Source: Lebetimonas natsushimae
GTDB taxonomy: Bacteria > Campylobacterota > Campylobacteria > Campylobacterales > Nautiliaceae
Length of the DNA stretch: 64,000 nucleotides
NCBI RefSeq assembly: GCF_002335445.1
Contig: NZ_BDME01000002.1
Coordinates: 186,001-250,000 of the forward strand
Reading direction: 5' to 3'
The position numbers and the translations under genes were made by a program. The notes under the pieces were generated by a model, which saw only the letters and a program-made list of their open reading frames with translations, had not been told where the DNA came from and did no database searches. Below are positions 8,543 through 17,522 of this stretch, one piece after another (within the stretch, counting starts at the first letter, position 1; each line of letters opens with the position of its first letter).

Positions 8543-8595
8543 CCTTTGAACATATGTTCAAAGGAATTATAATAATTTTTTGAACATATGTCAAG
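8543..8595 (-). promoter_or_regulatory. consensus sigma-70 promoter with palindromic operators for the DUF134 operon
   Basis: Read on the minus strand: TTGACA at 8594-8589, 17 bases, TATAAT at 8571-8566. A perfect 22-base palindrome with core TTGAACATATGTTCAA spans 8543-8564, from just after the -10 to the ribosome site. A second imperfect copy (TTGACATATGTTCAA) overlaps the -35 at 8580-8594. Perfect -35 boxes are rare in this window, and the two operator copies bracket the core promoter, as expected for repression. Confidence 0.8.
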
Positions 8596-8601
8596 ATAAG
8601 G

Positions 8602-9603
8602 TTATTTGATTTTTTTAAATTCAAAAAAAGCAGGTTTTTCTTTTCCGTCTTTTGTTTTTAGGCCCCAATATTTTTCTGCTATATTAAAATAACCTTTATG
8701 TAAAGGATTGTCTATATAATTAAAATAATTTATTCCGATTAAATGAGCACTTTTTTTGAAAAGAGGTAAGAGTGAATTTAATTTTTTAATTACTTGTGTT
8801 TGGATTTTATCATTTTTATAACTTGATATTGCCAAATAAGCTAAAAATGTAGGTTTTTTATATTTTTGATAGAGATATATTGAAAAAGCCAGAGCCCTTT
8901 CAGGTGTGTTTAAAATTTCTTTTTTTTTGTTTTTTGTAACAGCTCTCATTTCCTGAAATGCAACAAAATCACTTACTCTTACGCTGTAATCAATATTTTT
9001 GGTATCATAATCCCAATTTTCATTATCCCATATTCTGTCATATATTCCAAAATCTCCGAAGCATATACCTATCTTGGTATTTTTTACTTTTTCTTTTATG
9101 TCTAATATAGATTTGGCTTGCAGGTAATCAAATTTTTTATATTCTGAAATGTTATTTTCATTGAATTCAGGATTAAAAATGATTATTTTTTCTCCATTTA
9201 TTTTTTGGAGAAATTTTGAAAATTTTTTTATTGCATTTAAATAGTTGTTTTTATTTTTTTTGACAAATTCAGGTGATATATCATCTCCAAACCAGTAAAA
9301 TATAAAAATTGGAGTGTAACCTTTTTTTATAAAATTGTTTATTGTTTTAGCCGGATACCAGTATTCTTTCCAATCTTTTGTAATCCATATTGAAATTGCA
9401 TTTACATTAGGGAGTTCTTTTTTTAAAAAGTAACTTATGTTTTTTCTTTTTTTAAACAGACATTTTTTACTGTATGTGCTTATTGTCTTATTATGATATT
9501 CGCATACACTAAATCCTCCGACTCCTATATAAAAAGAATAGACATTAGTAATAAACAAAAATGGCAATGTTAGATAATGGATTAATTTCTGAAATTTCAA
9601 CAT
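8602..9603 (-). CDS. secreted glycosidase-like protein of the polysaccharide operon
   Basis: 333 residues beginning with a signal peptide or membrane anchor (KLIHYLTLPFLFITNVYS). The body looks like a TIM-barrel glycoside hydrolase: GYTPIFIFYWFGDD and IIIFNPEFNENN resemble strand-end motifs with a candidate catalytic Glu. The C-terminal INYFNYIDNPLHKGYFNI segment resembles the barrel end where an aromatic substrate platform sits. I cannot name a GH family. It is the last gene of the operon and overlaps the deacetylase by 59 bases, with AAGGA eight bases before its ATG. By analogy with the hydrolase half of PgaB it may trim the exported polymer, which is inference. Confidence 0.6.
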   Translation of the reverse strand: MLKFQKLIHYLTLPFLFITNVYSFYIGVGGFSVCEYHNKTISTYSKKCLFKKRKNISYFLKKELPNVNAISIWITKDWKEYWYPAKTINNFIKKGYTPIFIFYWFGDDISPEFVKKNKNNYLNAIKKFSKFLQKINGEKIIIFNPEFNENNISEYKKFDYLQAKSILDIKEKVKNTKIGICFGDFGIYDRIWDNENWDYDTKNIDYSVRVSDFVAFQEMRAVTKNKKKEILNTPERALAFSIYLYQKYKKPTFLAYLAISSYKNDKIQTQVIKKLNSLLPLFKKSAHLIGINYFNYIDNPLHKGYFNIAEKYWGLKTKDGKEKPAFFEFKKIK

Positions 9604-11347
9604 CCATATATTCCTTGGTTTTTTTAATTATTTTTATTTTGGAATTTACAATTTCTGTAACTATTGATTTTATTTTTATATCAGGGGTGTAAATTCTTAT
9701 TTTTAGATTTTTTATTGAAATTTTATTTTTATTGTTAATATTGATAACAGCTTTATTATTATAAAAAGCTGTGGATATATGAATGTTTTTTTTCCAGTAA
9801 TATCTTTTAATTAAATCCATACCCTTTAAAGGCATAATGTCTTTTTTTGTTTTTAAATAATCAAAGTATGCTTTTTCAATAGCAATATTGGATTTATAAC
9901 TTAAAAGGTGGGTATGAACACTTAGGGTATAAATAGTATTTATTTTGGTTAAAAAATCTGTTTCATATATTATTCTTTTTAAGATTTTGGTTTTATCCCA
10001 GTCAAGCTGTACCAAATAAAGATAATCGTCTGTACCGTGTCTTGGAATAGTTACAATTCCTTTATATTCTTCTTTTGGCAGTAAATAAGGTTTTTCTTTT
10101 TCCATAACATACTTATATCCCCCTTTTATTAATAAATTTATCATTGTTTTGTCGATTTCTTCTCTTGGTGGTCTGAATCCGTAAATTTTTTTGTTTATAA
10201 TTTTTTCTAAAATCTGTTTGGAACCAATAGTTTCTTGTTTATATTTTTCTAATGTAGTTCCTACTATTTTAGTATGTGAATAACTGTGGGAGCCTATTTC
10301 AACATTGGAAAATTTACTTTCCTTTTTTGTGATTTCTGGATATTCTTCAGCAAGTTTTGCTACACAAAACATTGTAACGTTAATGTCATATTTGTTCGCA
10401 AGAGTTGCAAAGTTAAGTCCGTAAGGATATTCATATTCTGTGTCTTCTGAAATGAATACGGCCTTTTTATAGTCTATATACGGATAAATGGATACTGTAA
10501 TAGGATTTTTGAAATAATTAATAATATTATTTAATATAAAGTTAAAATCGTTATTATTCAAATCTAACAATACATAAAGGGGAAAATTAAAATATAGCCA
10601 GTTTCCCTTCATATATTTCCCATGCCATACCGCTCCATCTTCATAAAAATCTAAAAGTTTGTTTGTGTCTAAATCCATTAAGGTGGAAGTGATTGCCCAG
10701 TTTGTATATACAAAATCTGGAATTTTTGATGACCTAAAAACAGGTATTATATCCCCTCCGTATAATGCCGAATCAATTCTATGAGCTTTTGTAGATGAAA
10801 GTATAAAAGGAGATAAAACTTTGGGTACCAAGAAAGGTGAATTTTTTTTTGAAATACCTTCCTTAATGTATTTTAATTTTGTAATTTCCTCTATTCTTTT
10901 GGCTTTTACTAATTTATTGTTATCCATATATCCAAAATGATAATTAAAAATAATATTTCCTCCGTTTGCTAAAAATTGTTTTATTATATTAAACTCTTTT
11001 TTACTGATTGAAATAATATCAGGTAATATTATTATAGAGTTTTCAGGAATATTTTTTATATCTTCAATATTGATTATTTTGCTTTTTATATTTGCCGTTA
11101 GGAATTTGTTTTGAAGTTTTATTATATTGTCTTTATAATTGTCTAAAATCCCAATATCCAAAAAATAATCATTGTTTGTATTTGAATTAATTATATATAT
11201 ATCAGTTTTTTCTTTGTTATTGAAAAATGAAAAGTTTAATTTGTTTTTAGGAAATACTTGATAAAAGAAATATCCCATGAAAATTACCATTAAAAGAAGA
11301 AAAAATATTATCATCACATCATATTTCAGTCTATTCAAAGAATACAT
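9545..11347 (-). CDS. membrane-anchored polysaccharide deacetylase (NodB/CE4 type)
   Basis: 600 residues from the chosen start at 11347, whose ATG follows a GGAGGAGA site; an ATG six codons upstream lacks one. Residues ~10-32 are a membrane anchor. Residues ~45-160 form an alpha/beta domain resembling ThuA/GATase-like folds (SIIILPDIISISKKEF, then LANGGNIIFNYHFGY). The CE4 deacetylase domain follows from ~300 to 460: SEDTE at the metal/base position, GSHSYSHT as the metal-binding HxxxH, RPPREE as motif 3 and IPRHGTDDY later. A beta-rich tail ends the protein. It probably removes N-acetyl groups from the polymer in the periplasm, like the deacetylase half of PgaB, but lacks a fused glycosidase half; that seems to be the next gene. 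Confidence 0.8.
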   Translation of the reverse strand: MYSLNRLKYDVMIIFFLLLMVIFMGYFFYQVFPKNKLNFSFFNNKEKTDIYIINSNTNNDYFLDIGILDNYKDNIIKLQNKFLTANIKSKIINIEDIKNIPENSIIILPDIISISKKEFNIIKQFLANGGNIIFNYHFGYMDNNKLVKAKRIEEITKLKYIKEGISKKNSPFLVPKVLSPFILSSTKAHRIDSALYGGDIIPVFRSSKIPDFVYTNWAITSTLMDLDTNKLLDFYEDGAVWHGKYMKGNWLYFNFPLYVLLDLNNNDFNFILNNIINYFKNPITVSIYPYIDYKKAVFISEDTEYEYPYGLNFATLANKYDINVTMFCVAKLAEEYPEITKKESKFSNVEIGSHSYSHTKIVGTTLEKYKQETIGSKQILEKIINKKIYGFRPPREEIDKTMINLLIKGGYKYVMEKEKPYLLPKEEYKGIVTIPRHGTDDYLYLVQLDWDKTKILKRIIYETDFLTKINTIYTLSVHTHLLSYKSNIAIEKAYFDYLKTKKDIMPLKGMDLIKRYYWKKNIHISTAFYNNKAVININNKNKISIKNLKIRIYTPDIKIKSIVTEIVNSKIKIIKKTKEYMDVEISEINPLSNIAIFVYY

Positions 11348-11513
11348 ATTCTCCTCCGATTTCATCTAAAATTTCTTCATATAATTTTTTTTTGTTTATA
11401 TTTTTTTTACTTGCCTCTCTTTTTTTATATAAAAAATATGCAAGTACACCAAAAACCAAAGTTAGTATTGTTATTACTAAAATTAACATTGATAAAAAAG
11501 CCAAAAGATTCAT
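11331..11513 (-). CDS. small single-span membrane protein, PgaD-like by position
   Basis: 60 residues from the ATG at 11513. Its ATGA overlaps the stop of the synthase gene, and AAAGGGAG lies just upstream; a longer frame from 11543 lacks a ribosome site. One hydrophobic helix (LLAFLSMLILVITILTLVFG) is followed by a Lys-rich cytoplasmic tail and an acidic end (EEILDEIGGEYVFFE). It sits directly after a PgaC-type GT2 synthase, where PNAG operons place PgaD, a small membrane subunit needed with PgaC for c-di-GMP-dependent synthesis. Sequence similarity to PgaD itself is not evident; the role is inferred from position and topology. Confidence 0.6.
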   Translation of the reverse strand: MNLLAFLSMLILVITILTLVFGVLAYFLYKKREASKKNINKKKLYEEILDEIGGEYVFFE

Positions 11514-12817
11514 ATTCTCCCTTTCCTCTCCAATTTTCCCCAACTCATTTCAATTCCAAACCATTCTTCTATTGTAGCTAAAATTTTAGCAATATTTATT
11601 ATTGTAATAAAAAATAATCTGTAAAATACCGCATAAAACATTAAACTTAAATCTTCTCCCGTTACAAGCAGACAATAAAACGCTCCCGCCATATCTACGA
11701 TTGTAAACATTAACCACCAGTAAAAAATTAAAATACTGACTCCTGATGTTAGAGCTAAATAAATTATAAATATATTTGTCCATACATCGATAAATGGCCA
11801 GAAAATACCTTCAAAAAGCATATACCATAACGTTATTGAAGCTGCGGGATTAATTTTAAAATGCCATAATAAGTGTTTGTGTTTTTTTATGGATTGTAAA
11901 ATCCCTCTTGTCCATCTATATCTCTGTTTTATTAAATCAAGTAAATTTTCAGGTGCTTCAGTATAAGCTACTGCATCGCTTTCAAAATCAATTTTATATC
12001 CTTTAGCGATAAGTTTTAATGTAACATCACAATCTTCTGCAAATGTATCGTCATCATAAAGTCCAACTTCATACAAAGCTTCTTTTCTAAACATTCCGAT
12101 GGGGCCGGGGATTATATTTACAAGTTTAACTAATGCCTGACCGTTTCTTATCATATTAAGTCCCTCAATATATTCAAGGGCCTGTAATTTAGTTATTAGA
12201 TTTACTTTATTTGCCACAAATACACTGCCCGCAACAGCAGCTATATCTGGATCTGTAAAATATTTTTGCATAAGTTCGACTGCATTTTTTTCAAGCTTTG
12301 AATCCGCATCAACTACCATTATTATTTCGCCAGTGGAATTTTTTATTCCCATATTAATAGCACTGGCTTTGCCTCCGTTAGGTTTTTTTATAGGTATTAC
12401 CGGTTTATTGTATTTATTGTGTATAAATTTTGAAGCAATTTTATATGTATTATCTGTGCTACCATCATCTACAACAATTATTTCCATATATGGGTAGGTT
12501 TGTTTTAGGAGTGATTCGATAGATGAAGCAATTACCGCTTCTTCATTATATGCAGGTATAATTACAGAAACTTTATGATTGATAATATTTTCAAATTCTC
12601 CTTCATCAGCTGTTTTAAATATTGTTTTTAACATTGAAAAAAATAGCATTATCATATATCTGAGCAATACCAAAGAAGTAAAAAACAAAATTATTCCATA
12701 ACCTATTTTTGCAAAAATATTGTTTATTAAATAAAAATCCCTGTAAAAAAAATACATTATTATTCCAAGCAGTACAATTAATAAAATAGTTATTAAAAAA
12801 ACAGTAAAATCTTTCAC
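11510..12817 (-). CDS. processive GT2 glycosyltransferase (PgaC/NodC-type polysaccharide synthase)
   Basis: About 435 residues, the size of PgaC. Two N-terminal membrane helices precede the GT-A domain: VSVIIPAYNEE at its start, VVDDGSTDNT for UDP binding, DADSK as the DxD metal motif, TFAEDCDVTL with the catalytic Asp, and QRYRWTRG, the processivity (QxxRW) motif. Membrane helices follow to the C-terminus. The preferred start is GTG at 12817, where GTGA overlaps the stop of the upstream gene behind AGGGAAAG; an ATG nine codons earlier (12844) has no ribosome site. It would polymerise and translocate a beta-linked sugar across the inner membrane. There is no PilZ domain, so any c-di-GMP control must come through partners. 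Confidence 0.88.
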   Translation of the reverse strand: MKDFTVFLITILLIVLLGIIMYFFYRDFYLINNIFAKIGYGIILFFTSLVLLRYMIMLFFSMLKTIFKTADEGEFENIINHKVSVIIPAYNEEAVIASSIESLLKQTYPYMEIIVVDDGSTDNTYKIASKFIHNKYNKPVIPIKKPNGGKASAINMGIKNSTGEIIMVVDADSKLEKNAVELMQKYFTDPDIAAVAGSVFVANKVNLITKLQALEYIEGLNMIRNGQALVKLVNIIPGPIGMFRKEALYEVGLYDDDTFAEDCDVTLKLIAKGYKIDFESDAVAYTEAPENLLDLIKQRYRWTRGILQSIKKHKHLLWHFKINPAASITLWYMLFEGIFWPFIDVWTNIFIIYLALTSGVSILIFYWWLMFTIVDMAGAFYCLLVTGEDLSLMFYAVFYRLFFITIINIAKILATIEEWFGIEMSWGKLERKGRI

Positions 12818-15800
12818 CAGTCTTTCCCTATGGTAAATATACATTCATAAAAATTATAATTATTAGAAGAGAAATTTTTAGAAGAGTTACTGTATTTACA
12901 ACCCAATCTACTGTAAAAAGAATCAAAATTTATTGTATCAATCCATCCGCCTATTTCATATAGTTTTATTCTGTCCCAAAAACTATAACCTATTCCGGCT
13001 TTTGCAACTAAATGTAAATATTTTGAGATATTATTATTGTATTTTATACCTATTATGTTGTTATCAATTTTATTAGGGGAATAATAACACTCAGACTGTT
13101 TTGAGTTAAACTGATACCATCCTGAAAAATATATGTTAATCGGTTTTAAATATAATATGTCAGTGTCTATTTGGGGAGTAAACACACTGTTTCCATCGTC
13201 AATTTTTTCATAAGCTATTGAATACCATAATTCTTTATGGTTAGAGTAATTGTAATTGGTAATTTCTGCTTTTAATCTTTTATGTTTTGAGGCACATATC
13301 GTTTTTCTTGAATATACGAGATTACGTTTATTTAAATTAAATAAAAAATAAGGAAATCTATAACTTAAATCCCATCCGATGGAGTTTGTTCCGCTGTTAT
13401 CTTTAAAAACATCCATTGTCAATCTGTTTTTTGTAAATCCCATTCCTGTATCATTTCCACTTTTTTGAGCGTTTTTTTCATAAATTTTATACCACCTGTG
13501 AAATAAAAAAATGTCAAAATTTTTAAAACTTCTTTTATATTGTAAATAATGAGTCAGCATTTTTGTTTGTTGATTGTCTTTAAAATAATCTAAATTATAA
13601 ATCAGATGATTTTTATAATAACTGTAATTTAACAAATCTGAAGAAAGAATTTTGTTTATTTTCGCTTTATTGATGCTTTTTAATTTTATATATTGATAAT
13701 TTAAAGTTTGATTTTCTTCTACCAGCTTTTTTTTTGAAGTTAATTTAATCGGAGAACTCAAATTGGATTCGTTTAAATATTTTGATATATTTTCTTCGAT
13801 TGTTTGAATATTTTGTGTATTGTTAAAGTTGTTAATATTTTCATTAATTACTTTTTGGGGATTAAAAGGTTTTTTTTTTAAATTTTTTAAATTTTCATAT
13901 ATATATTTTTCTAATGAGTCATTTTTATTATAAGGGATATATTTTCCGGCTTTCCATTGTTCTTTTATAATTTTGCAATTTGTTTTATTGTTACATTTGA
14001 TCCATAAAGTTTTGTAACCTTTGTCTTTTTTGTTTTTTGATGCATATGTCTGAAAAAATTTTACAATATAAATATTTTTTTCTTTTTTAATTAAAACAGG
14101 ATCATAAATACCAACGCTTATAAACCATGCATTTTTAAATATATTTTGTTTTCTTAATTTCCAATAAATATTGTTTTTTATTTTTTTGTCATAAAAAGAG
14201 GAGTATTTTTCAAAATTCATACTCTCCCAGGCTTTTTTCCATTGTTCTAAAAAGTTTTTTAAGAAGTTTGGCAAAGGTTTTGGTAAAGAAGATAAAATTT
14301 CTTTGTATATTTTTTTTGCTTTATCAATTTGTCCGGATTGTTGTAAGTTATAAGCATAGTGATATTTTGTTAAATTATCATTTTTATACCACATTAAAAG
14401 AAAAAATTCACCTGCTGCTTTTTTATACTCTTTATTATATTCCAATGTATAAGCATATTTTTCCCTGACATTATAATCATTTGGGTTTAATATCAAATAA
14501 TTTTTGTAATAATCGCCCGCAGTTGCATAAAAACCGTTAAAATATGCCCTGTCTCCAAATACAAGAAGTTCTTTTGACTTGTTGTTAAAGTATTCATCAA
14601 TTGTTGCAGCGGAAGATGAATTTACAAATCTAGGGTTTATTTTTAAAATTTTTGCTTTTAAAATAACAGCATCTTCATAATTAGGATATTTTTTTAATAT
14701 ATCATCAACAACTGAAAGAGCTTCCCTGTTGAATCCATACCAGTAATATCTTTTAGCCAAATCCAAATATGCTTCTTTTGTATTTTTCATATTTGCATAA
14801 TATTCTAAATATCCGAAAGCTTTATAATAGTTTTTAAGTGCTAGGTAAATATCTCCCAATGTTTTATATGTTTCTATTTTTTCAGGATGAAGTTTCAAAT
14901 ATTTTTCATAAAATTGTGCAGCTTTTTTATAATTTTTGTCTTGATAATATAAATCGGCCAATTTTAAAATAACTTCTTCACTAGGATTTTTTAAATAAAT
15001 TTTTTCATATTTTTTTATTAGGGGTTTGACATTTCCGCTTAAAATCATTAAAGCTTCTTTTACTTCTTCATCATCAGGGTTTTGTTTTAAAAGTTTTTCA
15101 AAAATTTTTTTAGCTTTTTCTTTTTTGTCTTGCCACATGGCTATAAATCCAAGCATTTTTAAAGCTTCATATTTTTCTTGAATATTACCATTGTCATATA
15201 CATCGCTTAAATAAACTATTGCTTTATCATAATTTCCATCCCATGCAAATATTTTACCAATAAGCAGTTTTGCTTTAACTGAATTTAAATTTCTTAAATA
15301 TTTTAGAGCCTGTTTTGTATCACCGTTCCAGGTAAGAACTTTTGCAAAAAAGATTTTTGCATTGTCATCTGTAGGATTGTTTTTTATGTATTCTTCCATT
15401 AATTTGTAGGCTTTTTCTTTGTCTTCATTGTATAATGCATAAAAAAGAGGTTGTAAATTTTTAAAGGTAGGTTCTTTTTTGTAATTTTCATATAATTTTT
15501 TAATGTATTCTTCTTTTAGTTTATTAAGTTTTTCTTCATATTCTTTAACTATTGGATTATTTCCGTTTCTTTTCAGATAAAAGAGTAATTTTTTTGCATT
15601 TTCTATATCTTTATTGATTAAATATATATCTAAAAGTTTTTTTGCATATTCTAATTTACCGGTAGAATAATATAAAATTTTAAAATATTTTTCGGCTTCT
15701 TTTAATTTCCCCATATAATAGTAGTCATATGCTTTTATTTCATAAACATCTACATTTTTTTTATCTTTTACAAAATTTAATAAGTATAATGAATCATTAT

Positions 15801-16194
15801 ATTTACCTTCCCACATATATACTCTAGCAATTTTTAACAAACTTTCATCTTTTAAAGTATCAATTTTTTTATAGCTTTTATAAGCTTCAAAAAAATTTAG
15901 AAGTTCTTTATATTTTTGTTTATCATAAAGGTCTTTAATTTTTTGATTTGCATTGGTGGTTTTAAATTTTATGATATAAAGAAATTGTTTTGCATATTTG
16001 TTGTTTTTGTCTTTTTTTAATACATCATTTATGTACTTTAAAGCTTTTGTTTCATTTTTGTCTATATAATATTTTATTAATACCAACCTGTTATTAATAT
16101 CATCAGGATTGGAAGTAACTTCTTTTTCCAAAGATGAAATGTTTATATCAATGGCAAATAAAAAAGTTCCTATTAATAAAATAATTCTTTTCAT
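12814..16194 (-). CDS. outer-membrane TPR / NTF2-like / beta-barrel export protein (PgaA-like)
   Basis: About 1126 residues. Start chosen at 16194, where ATGA overlaps the upstream stop and a signal peptide begins (MKRIILLIGTFLFAIDI); a frame from 16221 would bury the ribosome site AAAAGGA. Residues ~20-640 are successive TPR helices (for example YYYMGKLKEAEKYFKIL, ALKNYYKAFGYLEYY). Residues ~645-750 look like the NTF2-type domain of epsilonproteobacterial L,D-transpeptidases such as Csd6 (FLEQWKKAWESMN, then KGYKTLWIK). From ~835 to the end are amphipathic strands ending in an aromatic residue, consistent with a C-terminal barrel. TPR plus barrel is the PgaA layout for polymer export; the inserted NTF2-like domain is unusual. 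Confidence 0.8.
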   Translation of the reverse strand: MKRIILLIGTFLFAIDINISSLEKEVTSNPDDINNRLVLIKYYIDKNETKALKYINDVLKKDKNNKYAKQFLYIIKFKTTNANQKIKDLYDKQKYKELLNFFEAYKSYKKIDTLKDESLLKIARVYMWEGKYNDSLYLLNFVKDKKNVDVYEIKAYDYYYMGKLKEAEKYFKILYYSTGKLEYAKKLLDIYLINKDIENAKKLLFYLKRNGNNPIVKEYEEKLNKLKEEYIKKLYENYKKEPTFKNLQPLFYALYNEDKEKAYKLMEEYIKNNPTDDNAKIFFAKVLTWNGDTKQALKYLRNLNSVKAKLLIGKIFAWDGNYDKAIVYLSDVYDNGNIQEKYEALKMLGFIAMWQDKKEKAKKIFEKLLKQNPDDEEVKEALMILSGNVKPLIKKYEKIYLKNPSEEVILKLADLYYQDKNYKKAAQFYEKYLKLHPEKIETYKTLGDIYLALKNYYKAFGYLEYYANMKNTKEAYLDLAKRYYWYGFNREALSVVDDILKKYPNYEDAVILKAKILKINPRFVNSSSAATIDEYFNNKSKELLVFGDRAYFNGFYATAGDYYKNYLILNPNDYNVREKYAYTLEYNKEYKKAAGEFFLLMWYKNDNLTKYHYAYNLQQSGQIDKAKKIYKEILSSLPKPLPNFLKNFLEQWKKAWESMNFEKYSSFYDKKIKNNIYWKLRKQNIFKNAWFISVGIYDPVLIKKEKNIYIVKFFQTYASKNKKDKGYKTLWIKCNNKTNCKIIKEQWKAGKYIPYNKNDSLEKYIYENLKNLKKKPFNPQKVINENINNFNNTQNIQTIEENISKYLNESNLSSPIKLTSKKKLVEENQTLNYQYIKLKSINKAKINKILSSDLLNYSYYKNHLIYNLDYFKDNQQTKMLTHYLQYKRSFKNFDIFLFHRWYKIYEKNAQKSGNDTGMGFTKNRLTMDVFKDNSGTNSIGWDLSYRFPYFLFNLNKRNLVYSRKTICASKHKRLKAEITNYNYSNHKELWYSIAYEKIDDGNSVFTPQIDTDILYLKPINIYFSGWYQFNSKQSECYYSPNKIDNNIIGIKYNNNISKYLHLVAKAGIGYSFWDRIKLYEIGGWIDTINFDSFYSRLGCKYSNSSKNFSSNNYNFYECIFTIGKDW

Positions 16195-17522
16195 TTGCAT
16201 ATATCCTTTTTTTCCGGCCATTCTATTGCTTCAATTATTTCATATTCGTTTTTGTTGAGATTGAATTTGTTTTTTAATCTGTTTTCAAAAAATATTTTTG
16301 TTACATCAATTAGAATTATACAGGTAAATTTTTCAGATTTAAAAATAAAATCATGCATTCTTAGTTTTTTTTCGATATTATTGATTTTTTTGTTTAATTT
16401 AATGATTGAAAAATATATCTTTTCGTTGTATAAATTTTTAATGATTTCATTTAAATTTTTTGATGACATTATCTGTTTTAACGCAGGCAGTTTTTGTATA
16501 ATTTTTGTATAAAAATAATTGTTTGTTGCTTTTTCCAATATAAAAATATATTCTTCTAAATTAAAAATTTTAGGTATTATTTCATAACATCCTAAATAGT
16601 TGATTTCCATTTTGTCTTCTGTTCTTATAAAATCTTTGTTTATAAAGTAAATAATTTTAGAATTAAATTTGTTTTCTTTTACCAAATTACAAACTGTTCT
16701 ATCAGGTCTTTCTTCTCCAGTCTGATATATGATAAGATCGGGATTTTGCATAATTTTACTTAATACTTCTCCAATAGTTTTGGCAAATAATAAATCAAAA
16801 TATTTTTCAAAAAGATATTTGTGTAATTTTATAAAATATTCATCTTTGGAAATTATCAGCATTTTCGGTTTTGTTTTTATTGTTATATTTTCATTTCTTT
16901 GTGTATTGTCTTTTAATTTTTCTAAACTGAAATTTTTTAGTGAAAAAAAATATTCATAACTTTCCAGAGGATATATTGAATTTTTAATAATTATTTTTCT
17001 CAAATTGTTTTCGTTTTTTATTAAGAAAGTGATATCAGTATAATTTTCACTGAATTTACTAATAACCGAATCAATATCTGTAGTGATAAAAAGTTTAAAA
17101 TTAAGAGTGTTTTTTAAATTAATTAAATTTTCTATAAAAGTTTTTGCATATTCAAATTCTATTTCGCTAAACATTAAATCAGGTCTGTGAAAAATTAAAG
17201 TATCGGGTTTTTTATCATTGATTAATTTGTTTAAATCCTCTGTCAGTAAATCAAAACCGTAAGATGTTTTTATATTTTCCCAATTGCTTTTTAAAGAATA
17301 TAATTGAATGTTTTGGAATATTTTTTGAAAATTATTATTTTGTGTGTTTTTTAAATTATCTAATCGTTTTTGAATTATGGATTTATTTATAGTGGATATT
17401 AATAACGGATTGTTTATATTTAATTTATTTAGCATAAAAAGTGAAAAAGTAAGTTTTCCTGATTTGCTATTACCTTCTATAAGTGAAAAATCCGATTTTT
17501 TAATCGCTTCTATCAACTGCAT
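16191..17522 (-). CDS. BcsE-like regulator: degenerate NTPase, REC and GGDEF-remnant (GIL-like) domains
   Basis: 443 residues. Residues ~1-200 form a RecA-like fold with a P-loop relic (EGNSKSGKLTFS); the expected acidic Walker B residue is His (TLIFHRPD). Residues ~218-335 are a receiver-like domain without the phospho-acceptor Asp (PDLIIYQTG). Residues ~350-443 match the end of a GGDEF domain in which R388-M-H-D391 falls exactly at the RxxD inhibitory-site position, while GGDEF itself is replaced (EKFTC). The order NTPase-REC-GGDEF remnant is that of BcsE, which binds c-di-GMP through its GIL domain in enterobacterial cellulose synthesis. ATG follows the kinase stop directly, behind AAGGA. 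Homology to BcsE itself is inferred from architecture. Confidence 0.6.
   Translation of the reverse strand: MQLIEAIKKSDFSLIEGNSKSGKLTFSLFMLNKLNINNPLLISTINKSIIQKRLDNLKNTQNNNFQKIFQNIQLYSLKSNWENIKTSYGFDLLTEDLNKLINDKKPDTLIFHRPDLMFSEIEFEYAKTFIENLINLKNTLNFKLFITTDIDSVISKFSENYTDITFLIKNENNLRKIIIKNSIYPLESYEYFFSLKNFSLEKLKDNTQRNENITIKTKPKMLIISKDEYFIKLHKYLFEKYFDLLFAKTIGEVLSKIMQNPDLIIYQTGEERPDRTVCNLVKENKFNSKIIYFINKDFIRTEDKMEINYLGCYEIIPKIFNLEEYIFILEKATNNYFYTKIIQKLPALKQIMSSKNLNEIIKNLYNEKIYFSIIKLNKKINNIEKKLRMHDFIFKSEKFTCIILIDVTKIFFENRLKNKFNLNKNEYEIIEAIEWPEKKDICK

Noticed and set aside
12814-16221. Longer start for the export protein at 16221
   Set aside because: It would put the AAAAGGA ribosome site inside the gene and add nine residues before the signal peptide; the ATG at 16194 has an ATGA overlap.
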